This document shows, in pieces, positions 17,956-26,670 of a DNA stretch of 64,000 bases. The notes beneath the pieces are model-generated. The model was not told where the DNA came from and searched no databases. It saw only the letters and a list, made by a program, of their open reading frames with translations. Positions within the stretch are counted from its first letter, which is position 1. Every line of letters begins with the position of its first letter. Source of the DNA: an uncultured Thermoanaerobaculum sp. (GTDB lineage Bacteria > Acidobacteriota > Thermoanaerobaculia > Thermoanaerobaculales > Thermoanaerobaculaceae). The DNA lies in NCBI GenBank assembly GCA_937934115.1, contig CALHAH010000007.1, positions 1 to 64,000 of the forward strand, read 5' to 3'. The position numbers were made by a program, and so were the translations under genes.

Positions 17956-18879
17956 ATGGGCAAGGTGGCGCTGGTTTTTCCGGGTCAGGGTTCGCAAACC
18001 GTGGGCATGGGTGCCGATGTTTACGCCAAGTACCCCGAAGCCCGCGAAGTCTTTGCCCAAGCCGATGCCGCCCTGGGGGAAAAACTTTCCAAGCTCTGCT
18101 TTTCTGGTCCGGAAGAGGCTTTGCGGCTTACGCGCAACACTCAACCGGCAATTCTCACCGTTTCTCTCGCCATTTTTGCCGTGCTGGCCAAGAGGGGCTT
18201 TTTTTTTGATGGCGTGGCTGGACATTCTCTGGGCGAATACTCCGCAGTGGGCGCAGCCGGAGGCGCCGGCGTGGCCGATTTGGTGCGCGTGGTGCGCCTG
18301 CGGGGAGAGCTCATGCAGCAGGCGGTGCCCGTGGGGCAGGGGGCCATGACGGCGGTGCTGGCGGCCCCTGGAGAGCTGGTGGAAGACGCATGCCGCCAAG
18401 CCTCTTTGCACGGTTCTGTGGTGGTCCCCGCCAACTTTAACGCCCCCGAGCAAACGGTAATCGCGGGTCACACCGAGGCCGTGGCCCGGGCGGAAGCTTG
18501 GCTTGCAGAAAAAGGGGTCAAAAAGCTGGTGCGGTTGCCGGTTTCAGCCCCCTTTCACTCCCCGCTTATGGCCCCGGCTCGGGAAGGTCTCAGGCCGGCG
18601 CTGGAGGCCTTGCCCCTTTCCGACTTAAAGGTCCCCCTTTACAACAACGTGGACGCCCGGCCGGTACAAAAGGCCGGTGAGGTGCGGGATGGGCTTGTGC
18701 GTCAGGTGGATGCGCCGGTGCGCTGGGTGGAGCTCGTCCTGCGGATGGTAGAGGACGGCTTTGACACCTTTTACGAGGTGGGCCCCGGTAACGTGCTCTG
18801 CGGTTTGGTGCGGCGCATTGCCCCCGGCGTAAAAACGGTTCCCGTGGGCAAAGTAGAACACATCGAAGGCCTTTTTTGA
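17956..18879 (+). CDS. fabD: Malonyl-CoA:ACP transacylase
   Basis: 307 residues. The N-terminal FPGQGSQTVGMG loop and the active-site GHSLGEYSAVGA (Ser near 91) are present; the catalytic His lies in SAPFHSPLM. It loads malonyl groups onto ACP. ATG at 17956 was chosen because GAGGGG lies just upstream and FPGQGSQ starts eight residues in; the open frame can also be read from TTG 17941. Confidence 0.96.
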   Translation: MGKVALVFPGQGSQTVGMGADVYAKYPEAREVFAQADAALGEKLSKLCFSGPEEALRLTRNTQPAILTVSLAIFAVLAKRGFFFDGVAGHSLGEYSAVGAAGGAGVADLVRVVRLRGELMQQAVPVGQGAMTAVLAAPGELVEDACRQASLHGSVVVPANFNAPEQTVIAGHTEAVARAEAWLAEKGVKKLVRLPVSAPFHSPLMAPAREGLRPALEALPLSDLKVPLYNNVDARPVQKAGEVRDGLVRQVDAPVRWVELVLRMVEDGFDTFYEVGPGNVLCGLVRRIAPGVKTVPVGKVEHIEGLF

Positions 18880-18891
18880 GGGGAGGAAGCC

Positions 18892-19638
18892 ATGAGCGGT
18901 GAGCTTTCGGGCAAGGTGGCTTTGGTCACCGGCGCAAGCCAAGGGATTGGTGAGGCATGCGCTTTGGCTTTGGCGCGCGCGGGCGCCACGGTGGTATGCA
19001 CCTCCCGCAGGCTTGCAGCAGTGGAAGCTGTAGCTGCCCGCATCGTGGAGCAAGGGGGCACTGCCGTGGCCCGCGCTTTAGATGTCACAAACCCGGAAGA
19101 AGCAGCAGCAGTGGTGGACGAGGTGGCGCGCACCTTTGGGGGCTTGCACATTTTGGTGAACAACGCCGGGGTCACGGACGACCAGCTCTTTGTGCGCATG
19201 AAACCCGACTCTTGGCGGAAGGTGATGGCCACCAACTTGGACGGCGTTTTTCACGTCACAAGCCCGGCGGCCAGGATCATGCTTAAGCAAAAAGAGGGAC
19301 GGATCATCACCATCACTTCGGTGGTGGGGCTTATGGGCAATCCCGGACAAGCCAACTACGCTGCCGCCAAGGCGGGGCTTGTGGGCTTTACCAAGGCTTT
19401 GGCGCGGGAGTTGGGCTCCCGTAACATCACGGTCAACGCTGTGGCGCCCGGGTACATTCAAACCGCCATGACCGAGAACTTAAGCGAAGAGCAACGCCAG
19501 CGTCTTTTTGCCACGTTGGCTATCCCCCGGTTAGGAACGCCCGAGGATGTGGCGGCAGTGGTGGTCTTTTTGGCGGGGCCTGGGGCCTCCTACATTACCG
19601 GCGAAGTCATCAACGTTTCTGGCGGCCTTTACATGTAA
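18892..19638 (+). CDS. fabG: 3-oxoacyl-ACP reductase
   Basis: 248 residues, a classical short-chain dehydrogenase. The cofactor loop is VTGASQGIGEA, NNAG is present, and catalytic Ser, Tyr and Lys lie in ITSVVG and QANYAAAKAG. It reduces 3-oxoacyl-ACP in the elongation cycle. GGGGAGG precedes the ATG. It is the last gene of the operon; acpP and fabF, which often follow, are absent here. Confidence 0.95.
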   Translation: MSGELSGKVALVTGASQGIGEACALALARAGATVVCTSRRLAAVEAVAARIVEQGGTAVARALDVTNPEEAAAVVDEVARTFGGLHILVNNAGVTDDQLFVRMKPDSWRKVMATNLDGVFHVTSPAARIMLKQKEGRIITITSVVGLMGNPGQANYAAAKAGLVGFTKALARELGSRNITVNAVAPGYIQTAMTENLSEEQRQRLFATLAIPRLGTPEDVAAVVVFLAGPGASYITGEVINVSGGLYM

Positions 19639-19646
19639 ACACCGCA

Positions 19647-19670
19647 GCGCCCGGGGTTTTCCCCGGGCGC
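19647..19670 (+). terminator. GC-rich hairpin after fabG
   Basis: Perfect 10-bp stem GCGCCCGGGG/CCCCGGGCGC with a TTTT loop, 8 bp after the fabG stop. No U-tract follows on the plus strand, so termination may be inefficient or Rho-assisted. Confidence 0.5.
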
Positions 19671-19691
19671 CGGGCGAAAGGAGGAGGTCAC

Positions 19692-19720
19692 GGCTCACCC
19701 CGTTTTACGGGGCTTGAGCC
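19692..19720 (+). other. Second stem-loop between fabG and mutM
   Basis: GGCTC-A-CCCCG, loop TTTTA, CGGGG-CTT-GAGCC. It lies between a purine-rich AAAGGAGGAGG (19677-19687) and the mutM ATG at 19735. It may be a terminator remnant or a structure in the mutM leader. Confidence 0.4.
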
Positions 19721-19734
19721 CCACCTGTTGGGTC

Positions 19735-20550
19735 ATGCCTGAGCTTCCGGAAGTAGAAACCGTGCGCCGGGCCTTGGTGCAGCATCTTTCTGGGCGCAAA
19801 CTTGACGCTGTTCGTGTGCATAACCGCCACTTGCGCTTGCCAGTAAACTCCCGTGCCCTGCGGGAGCTTGCTGGTCTTTTCTTGGAAACCGTAAACCGGC
19901 GGGGTAAGTACCTTTTGTTTTGTTTTCCCCAGCGCACCTTGCTTTGTCATTTGGGGATGAGCGGCCGCTTTTTCCTGGCTTTTTCTCGCGAAAGCCTTCC
20001 CGCCCATACGCACGTGGTTTTCCACTTTGCCTCGGGGGTGCGGCTTTTTTACGTGGATCCCCGGCGCTTTGGGCTTCTTTTGGTGATGGACGGGGAAAAC
20101 CAGGCGCTTCTTTCCGGTTTGGGCCCCGAACCAAGCGATGCGGAGGTCGTAGAAAGGCAGCTTTTGGGTGCAAAAAAGCGCAAAAACAGCCCCGTGCGCA
20201 ACGTGCTCCTCGATCAAAGGGTCATTGCCGGCATGGGCAACATTTATGCCAACGAGGCGCTGTTTGCTGTGGGTATCCGCCCGCAAACTCCCATGGGGCA
20301 GTTATCTCAAAAGCAAATCTCGGCACTGGCCTTGGCTATCGTCCAGGTAATCCAGCGCGCCGTAGAAGCGGGTGGCACCACCCTGCGTGATGGAAGCTTC
20401 ACAAACGCCCTGGGGGCCCCGGGCTACTTTGCGGTGGACCTGGCTGTTTATGGGCGAGAGGGGCAAGCGTGCCCCCGTTGCGCCACGGCTATCCGCCGGC
20501 TGGTACTGGCGGGCCGCTCGGCGTACTTTTGCCCTTCCTGCCAGCGCTAG
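19735..20550 (+). CDS. mutM: Formamidopyrimidine-DNA glycosylase
   Basis: 271 residues. The mature N-terminus PELPEVETVRR supplies catalytic Pro2 and Glu3. The helix-two-turn-helix region contains AGMGNIYANEALF, and the C-terminal zinc finger is CPRCATAIRR followed by YFCPSCQR. It excises 8-oxoguanine and formamidopyrimidines and nicks the strand. ATG 19735 is fixed by the family N-terminus even though no good Shine-Dalgarno is adjacent. Its last 4 bp overlap the opposing AT-hook gene. Confidence 0.96.
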   Translation: MPELPEVETVRRALVQHLSGRKLDAVRVHNRHLRLPVNSRALRELAGLFLETVNRRGKYLLFCFPQRTLLCHLGMSGRFFLAFSRESLPAHTHVVFHFASGVRLFYVDPRRFGLLLVMDGENQALLSGLGPEPSDAEVVERQLLGAKKRKNSPVRNVLLDQRVIAGMGNIYANEALFAVGIRPQTPMGQLSQKQISALALAIVQVIQRAVEAGGTTLRDGSFTNALGAPGYFAVDLAVYGREGQACPRCATAIRRLVLAGRSAYFCPSCQR

Positions 20551-21245
20551 GCTGGGCTTTCGCTTTTCTTTGGCCGCCCTCGCCGCTTGGGTGCCGGGGC
20601 TGGCTCCGGGGTTGCGGCCGCCTTGGGTGGCCGTCCCCGCCGCTTGGGGGCTGCCGCGGGGGCTTCGCTTGCCGCTTGCTTGGGGGGCCGTCCCCGCCGC
20701 TTGGGGGCAGCGCTGGCCGGAGTCGGCGCTTGCTTCGGCGGTCGCCCACGGCGCACAGGAGCCTCTTTGGGGGCTTCCGCAGTTGCCTTTGGGGGGCGAC
20801 CGCGGCGGCGAGCCGGGGCAGCGACGGCGGCAGTCTTGCGGGCGGGGCGGCGCGCCACCTTGGGCTTGGGGGCCGTGGGTCTCCGCCCCGGTCGCGTGCG
20901 CACGCCCAACAGTGGGATGATTACCAGGTTTTCTTTTTCGTCAAATTCCGGCTCCATGATGAGCTTACCAGGAACTACCAACCTGTACTGCGCAAGGAGC
21001 GCGCGGATCGATAGCGAGGTCACCCGCTTGCGTTGGGTTACTTTGATGGCCCCACTTTCCTCCGGCAGCGCTGCTCGCAGCCCCAGGGCTCGACGGTCTG
21101 GGTCAAAAAACAAAAGAACATGCGTGGCGCCTTCCAAACCAAACGCCTTCACGGCATCGGCGGAGAGGGCGAGCACGCCCCTAGGTGTTAAGGTTGCCTG
21201 GATTTTTTGGTTGTTTCCACCAGGGATAAATTGGATAAATGGCAT
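20547..21245 (-). CDS. Five-AT-hook DNA-binding protein
   Basis: 232 residues. The N-terminal ~115 residues are a folded-looking mixed alpha/beta domain I do not recognise. The tail is Lys/Arg/Pro/Ala-rich and carries five AT-hook cores (RRGRPPK at about 147, 165, 183 and 202, and RRGRPKK at 221) spaced 18-19 residues apart. AT-hooks bind the minor groove of AT-rich DNA, so a nucleoid-associated or architectural role is likely. The gene has its own promoter and an AAAGGAGC Shine-Dalgarno. The repeats make the DNA at 20570-20830 locally repetitive. Confidence 0.8.
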   Translation of the reverse strand: MPFIQFIPGGNNQKIQATLTPRGVLALSADAVKAFGLEGATHVLLFFDPDRRALGLRAALPEESGAIKVTQRKRVTSLSIRALLAQYRLVVPGKLIMEPEFDEKENLVIIPLLGVRTRPGRRPTAPKPKVARRPARKTAAVAAPARRRGRPPKATAEAPKEAPVRRGRPPKQAPTPASAAPKRRGRPPKQAASEAPAAAPKRRGRPPKAAATPEPAPAPKRRGRPKKSESPA

Positions 21246-21265
21246 CGCTTGCTCCTTTCACCAAA

Positions 21266-21294
21266 AAAGTAATCCACGAATTCAATTTTGGCAA
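21266..21294 (-). promoter_or_regulatory. Promoter of the AT-hook protein gene
   Basis: On the minus strand: TTGCCA (21289-21294), 17-bp spacer, TACTTT (21266-21271). The predicted start near 21259 leaves a leader of about 14 nt containing AAAGGAGC. Confidence 0.65.
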
Positions 21295-21321
21295 GCGGTG
21301 CGCACGGGAATAAAAACGAGC

Positions 21322-23064
21322 TTATGGCACAAACCGCAAATGAAGCTCAGCAAGCTGCTCGTCATCCACAACGTTTGGTGCATCAGTGAGCAGGCAGTTA
21401 CCCGCTGTGGTTTTGGGAAAGGCAATCACGTCGCGAATGGAATCTCGACCAGCCATGAGCATCACCAGCCGGTCTAAACCCAAAGCAATGCCACCGTGGG
21501 GAGGTGCGCCGTAACGGAAAGCTTCTAGGAGAAAACCAAACTTTTGCTGAGCTTGTTCTTCCGAGATACCCAAACAGGCAAACACTCTTCTTTGCAACTG
21601 CGCATCGTGGATGCGAATGGAACCCCCGCCCAATTCTAAACCGTTTACCACCACATCGTAAGCTCGCGCCCGCACCTTTTCCGGCGCAATTTCCAAAAGC
21701 TCCACGTCTTCCGTTTTTGGTGAGGTGAACGGGTGATGGCAGGCGTAAAAACGCTTGGTTTCGTCGTCCCATTCTAACAGTGGAAAATCGGTAACCCAGC
21801 AAAATGCAAACTCGTTTTCCGGAATGAGGTGCAACCGACGAGCACACCACAACCGCAGCTGGCCCAGCCCCGTGAGTACCGTTTTTTCCGGTCCGCCGGC
21901 GAGGAGCAGCAAATCACCCTCTTGACATGCGGCAGCCTGCAAAAAACGCAAGACCCCAGCTTCACCCAAACCCTTCTTCGCTGAGCTGGCTACGCCATCC
22001 GCGGTTTTTTTCATCCACACAATTCCCGGTAAACCCAGCTTTCTGGCGTGCTCACCAATGCTGTCCAATTCTTTTCGGGAAAACGCCGCACCTTCGGGAA
22101 CCACGAAGCCTTTAACTTTGCCGGTCGTGGCTGCCTGTCGCAGGGGCAGAAAATCGCACTCTGCTGCCAGCTCCGCAAAATCGTGCAAACGTAAATCGAA
22201 ACGCACATCCGGGCGATCGGAGCCGTAGGCTTCCATGGCCTCGCGAAAGGAAAGGCGCGGGAAGCGTTGCGGTGGCTCGATACCCACCAGCGGGAAAATC
22301 CGATGAAACAACCCCTCGATCAAAGAAAAAATGTCTTCCTCGGTAACGAAGGATGCCTCTACGTCCACCTGTGTGAACTCCGGCTGACGGTCAGCACGCA
22401 AATCTTCGTCACGAAAACAACGGGCAATTTGCATGTAACGCCCCAGGCCGGCCACTTGCAAAAGCTGTTTGAAGAGCTGCGGCGATTGAGGTAAGGCGTA
22501 AAACTTTCCAGGAGAAAGTCTGGAAGGCACCAAAAAATCCCGAGCGCCTTCGGGGGTAGAACGGGTAAGAATCGGAGTTTCCACCTCGATGAAGCCCATC
22601 TCGTGGAAATAGCGGCGAATCTCAAAGGTAATGCGATGGCGCAAAAGCAGGCTCGCCATCATTTCCGGGCGTCGCAGGTCCAAATAGCGGTAGCGCAGGC
22701 GGAGCTCTTCGCTGGCCTTGACGCGGTCTTCCACCACAAAAGGTGGCGTTGCCGCGCGGTTTAAAATTTGCAGGTCTTCAGCTACCACTTCCACCAGACC
22801 CGTGGGTATTTCCGGGTTGGGATTTTCCCGGGCCACCACGGTGCCCACAACGCGCACCACGTCTTCTGGCGAAAGGGTTTCTGCTTGCGCTTTGAGTTCC
22901 TCACGGAAAACCACTTGCACAATGCCTTCGCGATCCCGCAGGTCCACAAACACCAAGCCGCCCAAATCCCGACGTCGCCGCACCCACCCGCAAAGCTCTA
23001 CGCGTTGTCCCTTGTGTTCCGGTCGCAAACTCCCGCAAAAAGGTCGTTTCCACGCCTGACCCAT
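21322..23064 (-). CDS. aspS: Aspartyl-tRNA synthetase
   Basis: 580 residues, the long bacterial form. An N-terminal OB fold (VELCGWVRRRRDLGG) binds the anticodon. Class II motif 2 (FRDEDLRADRQPEFTQVD) and motif 3 (GIALGLDRLVMLMAG) are present, and a bacterial GAD insertion lies in between. It charges tRNA-Asp; whether it also charges tRNA-Asn cannot be settled here. The ATG at 23064 has GGGGGAGGG upstream. Confidence 0.97.
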   Translation of the reverse strand: MGQAWKRPFCGSLRPEHKGQRVELCGWVRRRRDLGGLVFVDLRDREGIVQVVFREELKAQAETLSPEDVVRVVGTVVARENPNPEIPTGLVEVVAEDLQILNRAATPPFVVEDRVKASEELRLRYRYLDLRRPEMMASLLLRHRITFEIRRYFHEMGFIEVETPILTRSTPEGARDFLVPSRLSPGKFYALPQSPQLFKQLLQVAGLGRYMQIARCFRDEDLRADRQPEFTQVDVEASFVTEEDIFSLIEGLFHRIFPLVGIEPPQRFPRLSFREAMEAYGSDRPDVRFDLRLHDFAELAAECDFLPLRQAATTGKVKGFVVPEGAAFSRKELDSIGEHARKLGLPGIVWMKKTADGVASSAKKGLGEAGVLRFLQAAACQEGDLLLLAGGPEKTVLTGLGQLRLWCARRLHLIPENEFAFCWVTDFPLLEWDDETKRFYACHHPFTSPKTEDVELLEIAPEKVRARAYDVVVNGLELGGGSIRIHDAQLQRRVFACLGISEEQAQQKFGFLLEAFRYGAPPHGGIALGLDRLVMLMAGRDSIRDVIAFPKTTAGNCLLTDAPNVVDDEQLAELHLRFVP

Positions 23065-23123
23065 GTTTGACTCCCTCCCCCGTTGAGGGGACGCTAGTTT
23101 AGCAACTGTGAGCTTTGCTGCTG

Positions 23124-25463
23124 TTAGCGACCGCGGCGGCGGCTTGCGGGTTGGCGCGCGGTTTTTTGTTCCTGTTTGGGGGGGCGATGCTTCTTGTGCC
23201 TTGTTTTTTGCTTCCCAGCTCTCCCCGCTTGACCGCGAGCGGGTTTTGGTTTTTTGGAAGGGTGCCCATGGGTCGGCGCTTGGCCTTCCAGCGGGGGAAG
23301 AACCAGGGCGAAATCCACCCCCATGGTTTCCTCGTCCACGCTCAGCACCTTCACGGTAACCGGGTCGCCCAAGCGAAAGACGCGGCCAGTGCGTTCGCCT
23401 ACCAAGCGATGCCCTTCTTCCTCGTAGCGGTAGCGGTCATCAGTCATGGTGGCTACGTGCACCAGGCCTTCGACGAAAATCTCATCCAACTGCACGAACA
23501 AACCAAAGGCCAAAACCCCGGTAATGTGTCCGGAAAACTCCTGGCCGACTTTTTCCTTCATGAACTCTGCCTGCTTCCACCGTACCACTTCCCGTTCAGC
23601 CTCTTCAGCGCGACGTTCGGTGAATGAGGATGTTTGCGAGATTTCCCAAAGTTCAGCTTCTACCAACTCCTGCTCGCTGGGTGACCAGCGCTTGCCCTCC
23701 AAAAGGTTAGCTAAGAAACGGTGGACCACTAAATCCGGGTAGCGGCGAATTGGGGAGGTGAAATGGAGGTAAAAGTCGGTGGCCAGCGCGTAGTGTCCCC
23801 GGCATTCCGGCATGTACTCCGCCCTGGCCAGGGAGCGTAAAATGAGCGTTTGCAAGAAACGCTCTTCGGGGCGGCCTGCGATGGCGGCTAAAACGCGCTG
23901 CAGCTCCGAGGCCGGCAGTTCCTCCAAATCACCGGCAAGGGGCACCCCAAATTCTTCTAGGACCGCCTGCAGTTCCGCCAGCTTGCCGGGGGAGGGACGA
24001 GCGTGTACTCGGAAGATACCGGGAGTGCGGCCAAATACGAGCATGCGAGCTACGGCTTCGTTGGCGGCAATCATGAGCTCCTCGATGAGACGGTGGGCGC
24101 GGTTTCTAGGGGCTTCCTGCACCCCAGTCATAAAGCCTTCAGGGTCTAAAAGGATTTCGGGTTCCGGGAGGTCAAAGTCAATGGAGCCGCGCCGCGTCCG
24201 TTGCGCCCGCAAGCGGCGGGCCGCGAGGTCCAAAAGCCGCAAGGAGTTGGCTACGTCCGCGGGAAGATGCGAAAAAAACGCGTCAGCTTCCAGCCATGAA
24301 TAGACCTCCGTGTAGGTGCAACGCCGGCGGGAGCGAAACACCGAGCGGAAGGCCTGGTAATCCTCCAGTCGTCCGTCGGGGGTTACCAAAAATCGCACGC
24401 TGAAAGCCAAGCGGTCCTGGCCAGGCAGCAAGGAGCAAAGGCCGTTGGAGAGCTTTTCCGGCAACATGGGCACAGAGCGGCCAGGGAGGTACACGCTGGT
24501 CCCCCGCTCCCGTGCCGCTAGGTCCAAGGCGGAATAGGGCCTGACGTAATGGGAAACGTCGGCAATGTGGACGAAAACCTCGATGGTGTCACCCGGTCCA
24601 GGGAAGGCCACCACCGCATCGTCGAAGTCCTTGGCGGTTTCACCGTCAATGGTGACCGCCGGCTGGTGGCGGAGATCTCGACGGCCAGCGAGGTCTTCTT
24701 CCCGAACGGTGTCAGGCAAGCTTTCGGTTTCTTCCAAGGCTTGGGGGGGAAACTCCACGGGGATGCCCAGCTCGGCAAGCACCACCTCCTCGTCCACCCC
24801 TGGTTCCCCCGCTTGGCCCAGGGGCCGGAGCACGCGACCGGAAACGGGTCCGGTCTTTCCAAATTCGGTGACCGCCACCTCCACAAATTCGCCTTCTCGC
24901 ACCGGAAAGTCCGGGTTTTCCACCAGCACCTTCATGTGCAACTGGCGGGCGTAGGGATCCACCCAAGGGTGAACGGGATCGTGGAAGAAGCGGCCGACGA
25001 TGGTTTGGCGGGCACGGCGCAAAACCTTGACCACCTCGCCGAAGCGGTCGGCCACCAAGCGTCCACGAATGCGTTTGGCTCGGCGTTTCACCAGCACCAG
25101 ATCGCCATCCATGGCGTTGGCCAGGGATTCCGGGGGAACTACCACCTCATCCCCTTGCCCCTTCATCGGGCGCACCACACCAAATCCTTTGGCCGTAGTA
25201 CGGAGGACCCCAGCCGCAAGGCCAGCTTGGTCCGGTAAAACCCACCTGCCGTTGGGGAGGGCCACAGCGATGGCCCGTTCCTCGGCCAGCTGGAGTACCT
25301 CCTCCAATCTCCCCGGCAGGAGCTCAAGGGCTTCGGCCAGGCGTAAGGGGCTTGCCCCCTGTGGACCGAAATCCTGCAAAACAGCCGAAAGCCTCCGCAA
25401 GGCCAGGGCTACCTCGGCGGAAATCAAACGGTTCTTGACAGGTTCTGGCTTGGCACGTACCAT
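23124..25463 (-). CDS. rnr: Ribonuclease R / RNB-family 3'-5' exoribonuclease
   Basis: 779 residues. An N-terminal winged-helix/cold-shock region (about 10-210) precedes the RNB catalytic domain with DGETAKDFDDAV (acidic metal ligands) and HIADVSHYVRP. The S1 domain (GHITGVLAFGLFVQL) and a strongly basic tail of about 45 residues follow. It degrades structured RNA processively. ATG 25463 is the best start: an upstream extension in the same frame is antisense tRNA sequence. That start codon lies inside the -10 box of the divergent tRNA-Leu gene, and no Shine-Dalgarno is evident. Confidence 0.93.
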   Translation of the reverse strand: MVRAKPEPVKNRLISAEVALALRRLSAVLQDFGPQGASPLRLAEALELLPGRLEEVLQLAEERAIAVALPNGRWVLPDQAGLAAGVLRTTAKGFGVVRPMKGQGDEVVVPPESLANAMDGDLVLVKRRAKRIRGRLVADRFGEVVKVLRRARQTIVGRFFHDPVHPWVDPYARQLHMKVLVENPDFPVREGEFVEVAVTEFGKTGPVSGRVLRPLGQAGEPGVDEEVVLAELGIPVEFPPQALEETESLPDTVREEDLAGRRDLRHQPAVTIDGETAKDFDDAVVAFPGPGDTIEVFVHIADVSHYVRPYSALDLAARERGTSVYLPGRSVPMLPEKLSNGLCSLLPGQDRLAFSVRFLVTPDGRLEDYQAFRSVFRSRRRCTYTEVYSWLEADAFFSHLPADVANSLRLLDLAARRLRAQRTRRGSIDFDLPEPEILLDPEGFMTGVQEAPRNRAHRLIEELMIAANEAVARMLVFGRTPGIFRVHARPSPGKLAELQAVLEEFGVPLAGDLEELPASELQRVLAAIAGRPEERFLQTLILRSLARAEYMPECRGHYALATDFYLHFTSPIRRYPDLVVHRFLANLLEGKRWSPSEQELVEAELWEISQTSSFTERRAEEAEREVVRWKQAEFMKEKVGQEFSGHITGVLAFGLFVQLDEIFVEGLVHVATMTDDRYRYEEEGHRLVGERTGRVFRLGDPVTVKVLSVDEETMGVDFALVLPPLEGQAPTHGHPSKKPKPARGQAGRAGKQKTRHKKHRPPKQEQKTARQPASRRRGR
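25435..25463 (+). promoter_or_regulatory. Promoter of tRNA-Leu, embedded in the rnr 5' end
   Basis: TTGACA (25435-25440), 17-bp spacer, TACCAT (25458-25463). The predicted start near 25470 gives a 5' leader of about 6 nt before the tRNA. The last three bases of the -10 box are the complement of the rnr ATG. Confidence 0.75.
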
Positions 25464-25476
25464 TTTTGATGCGCGG

Positions 25477-25565
<89 letters not shown>

Positions 25566-25576
25566 AACCTTTCGCT

Positions 25577-25930
25577 TCATCCCCCTTGCTCACCGCTTAC
25601 GAAGGCCAGCGCCTTTTCGCGCTCCCAAAAGATGGGAAAGATACGGTCCAACTGCGTGAGCTTCAAAAGTGCTTCCAGCCTCTGGTGAGGGCGCAGGAGG
25701 GCAATGCGGCGGCCGGCTTGGGTGAACTTTTGCAGGTAACCCACCAGCTCGCCTATGCCGGTGGAGTCCACGTAGTCGATGCGGGCCACATCCAAAAGCA
25801 ACCCGCCCGCAGTTTCCTGAAAGACCCGTTCAATTTCGTTGGCCAGTTGCTTGGCAGATTCCCCCAGCTGGACCCTGCCCGCCAGCTCCAAGACCGTGAC
25901 GTTTTGCTCGGTGTATTTTTTGAGATCCAT
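25577..25930 (-). CDS. STAS-domain anti-sigma factor antagonist (SpoIIAA-like)
   Basis: 117 residues. It has the STAS pattern: a strand VTVLELAGRVQLGES, then LLLDVARIDYVDSTGIGELVGY with the phosphorylatable Ser/Thr after VD, and a C-terminal helix. Such proteins bind or release anti-sigma kinases in partner-switching systems; no cognate kinase is nearby. GAGGAGAAG precedes the ATG. It lies 15 bp after the dehydratase-like gene in an ACP/dehydratase/STAS operon. Confidence 0.85.
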   Translation of the reverse strand: MDLKKYTEQNVTVLELAGRVQLGESAKQLANEIERVFQETAGGLLLDVARIDYVDSTGIGELVGYLQKFTQAGRRIALLRPHQRLEALLKLTQLDRIFPIFWEREKALAFVSGEQGG

Positions 25931-25945
25931 GCTCTTCTCCTCGAC

Positions 25946-26314
25946 CTAAAAACCCACGGTAACCGTCACTTCAGCAACCAAAGCCCCGCCCCGCAGGGCT
26001 CGGCACGCATAACGCCTGAGCCGCCCAAAGGTGGCTTCCTTTCGGCAAACCACCGCTAAGCGGTCGCCTGGGTGCACCTCTTGCTTCAAAGTTGCTTGGT
26101 CAATGGCTACCAAGCGCAGCTGTTCCCTGTGTGCAGGAGGATCGGCAAGCAGGATGGCTTGCGCCATGGCATCGGTGAGCATCGTTACGGGGACGGGAAA
26201 GGGAAAGCTTTCGGAAGCACCCACAGAGGGGAGGACCACCACGGTCTCCCCTTGGCGTTCGGCAAAGCGGAAAGGGGGCTGGTGGGGGAGGGTATCAGGC
26301 TGCCTCCTGGACAC
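25946..26314 (-). CDS. FabZ/ApeI-like hotdog-fold dehydratase
   Basis: About 122 residues. LPHQPPFRFAER near the N-terminus matches the LPHRxPFLxxDR motif of 3-hydroxyacyl-ACP dehydratases (the His is present). MLTDAMAQAILLAD matches the central hotdog helix (ExxAQ-type), with Asp in place of the usual Glu. KQEVHPGDRL matches the PGD strand. It probably dehydrates or binds an acyl chain on the adjacent ACP. The start is uncertain: GTG 26314 overlaps the ACP 3' end by 20 bp and no start codon lies at ideal spacing from AGGAGG. Its function is inferred. Confidence 0.65.
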   Translation of the reverse strand: MSRRQPDTLPHQPPFRFAERQGETVVVLPSVGASESFPFPVPVTMLTDAMAQAILLADPPAHREQLRLVAIDQATLKQEVHPGDRLAVVCRKEATFGRLRRYACRALRGGALVAEVTVTVGF

Positions 26315-26567
26315 CCTTACTCCGCAAGAAATCCACAAGGGCATTCACCGAGGCGAAGGCCTTGGTCCCCACTTCCTCATCCTGGATACGCACGCCAAAC
26401 TCCTTTTCAATGCCGATGACCAGCTCCAGGGCATCAATGGAGTCAAGCCCCAGCCCATCGCCAAAGAGGGGAGCAGCGTCATCTATGTCCTCAGGGCTCA
26501 CCCCGTCCAGCTGCAGCCTGTTGATGATTAGTTCCTTAACCCTGCGATGCAGCAAGCTTTCTCCCAT
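26295..26567 (-). CDS. Acyl carrier protein, specialised type
   Basis: 90 residues. The phosphopantetheine site is GLDSIDALELV, with Ser as attachment point, followed by the acidic helix IEKEFGVRI. The GLDSIDALEL form is more typical of ACPs in aryl-polyene and similar type II pathways than of housekeeping AcpP (usually GADSLDTVEL); that is family knowledge, not proof. ATG 26567 was chosen because GGGAGGAGG lies upstream. It leads an operon with the hotdog dehydratase and STAS genes. Confidence 0.85.
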   Translation of the reverse strand: MGESLLHRRVKELIINRLQLDGVSPEDIDDAAPLFGDGLGLDSIDALELVIGIEKEFGVRIQDEEVGTKAFASVNALVDFLRSKGVQEAA

Positions 26568-26658
26568 CGCGCCCCAGAACCTCCTCCCACGGAGAGTATA
26601 GCCCATTCGCTTTCAGCACGGCAAAACCAGCCCCCTGGTCCTAGGGGGCGCGAGGTGG

Positions 26659-26664
26659 TATAAA
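26659..26664 (+). promoter_or_regulatory. -10 box directly before the zinc-ribbon gene
   Basis: TATAAA at 26659-26664, six bases, then ATG at 26671, with no Shine-Dalgarno between them. A leaderless transcript is likely. Confidence 0.55.
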
Positions 26665-26670
26665 GAAGCT

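Noticed and set aside
20570-20830. Short repeats resembling a CRISPR or tandem-repeat array
   Set aside because: They are the codons of the AT-hook motifs in the minus-strand gene; there are no unique spacers of constant length.
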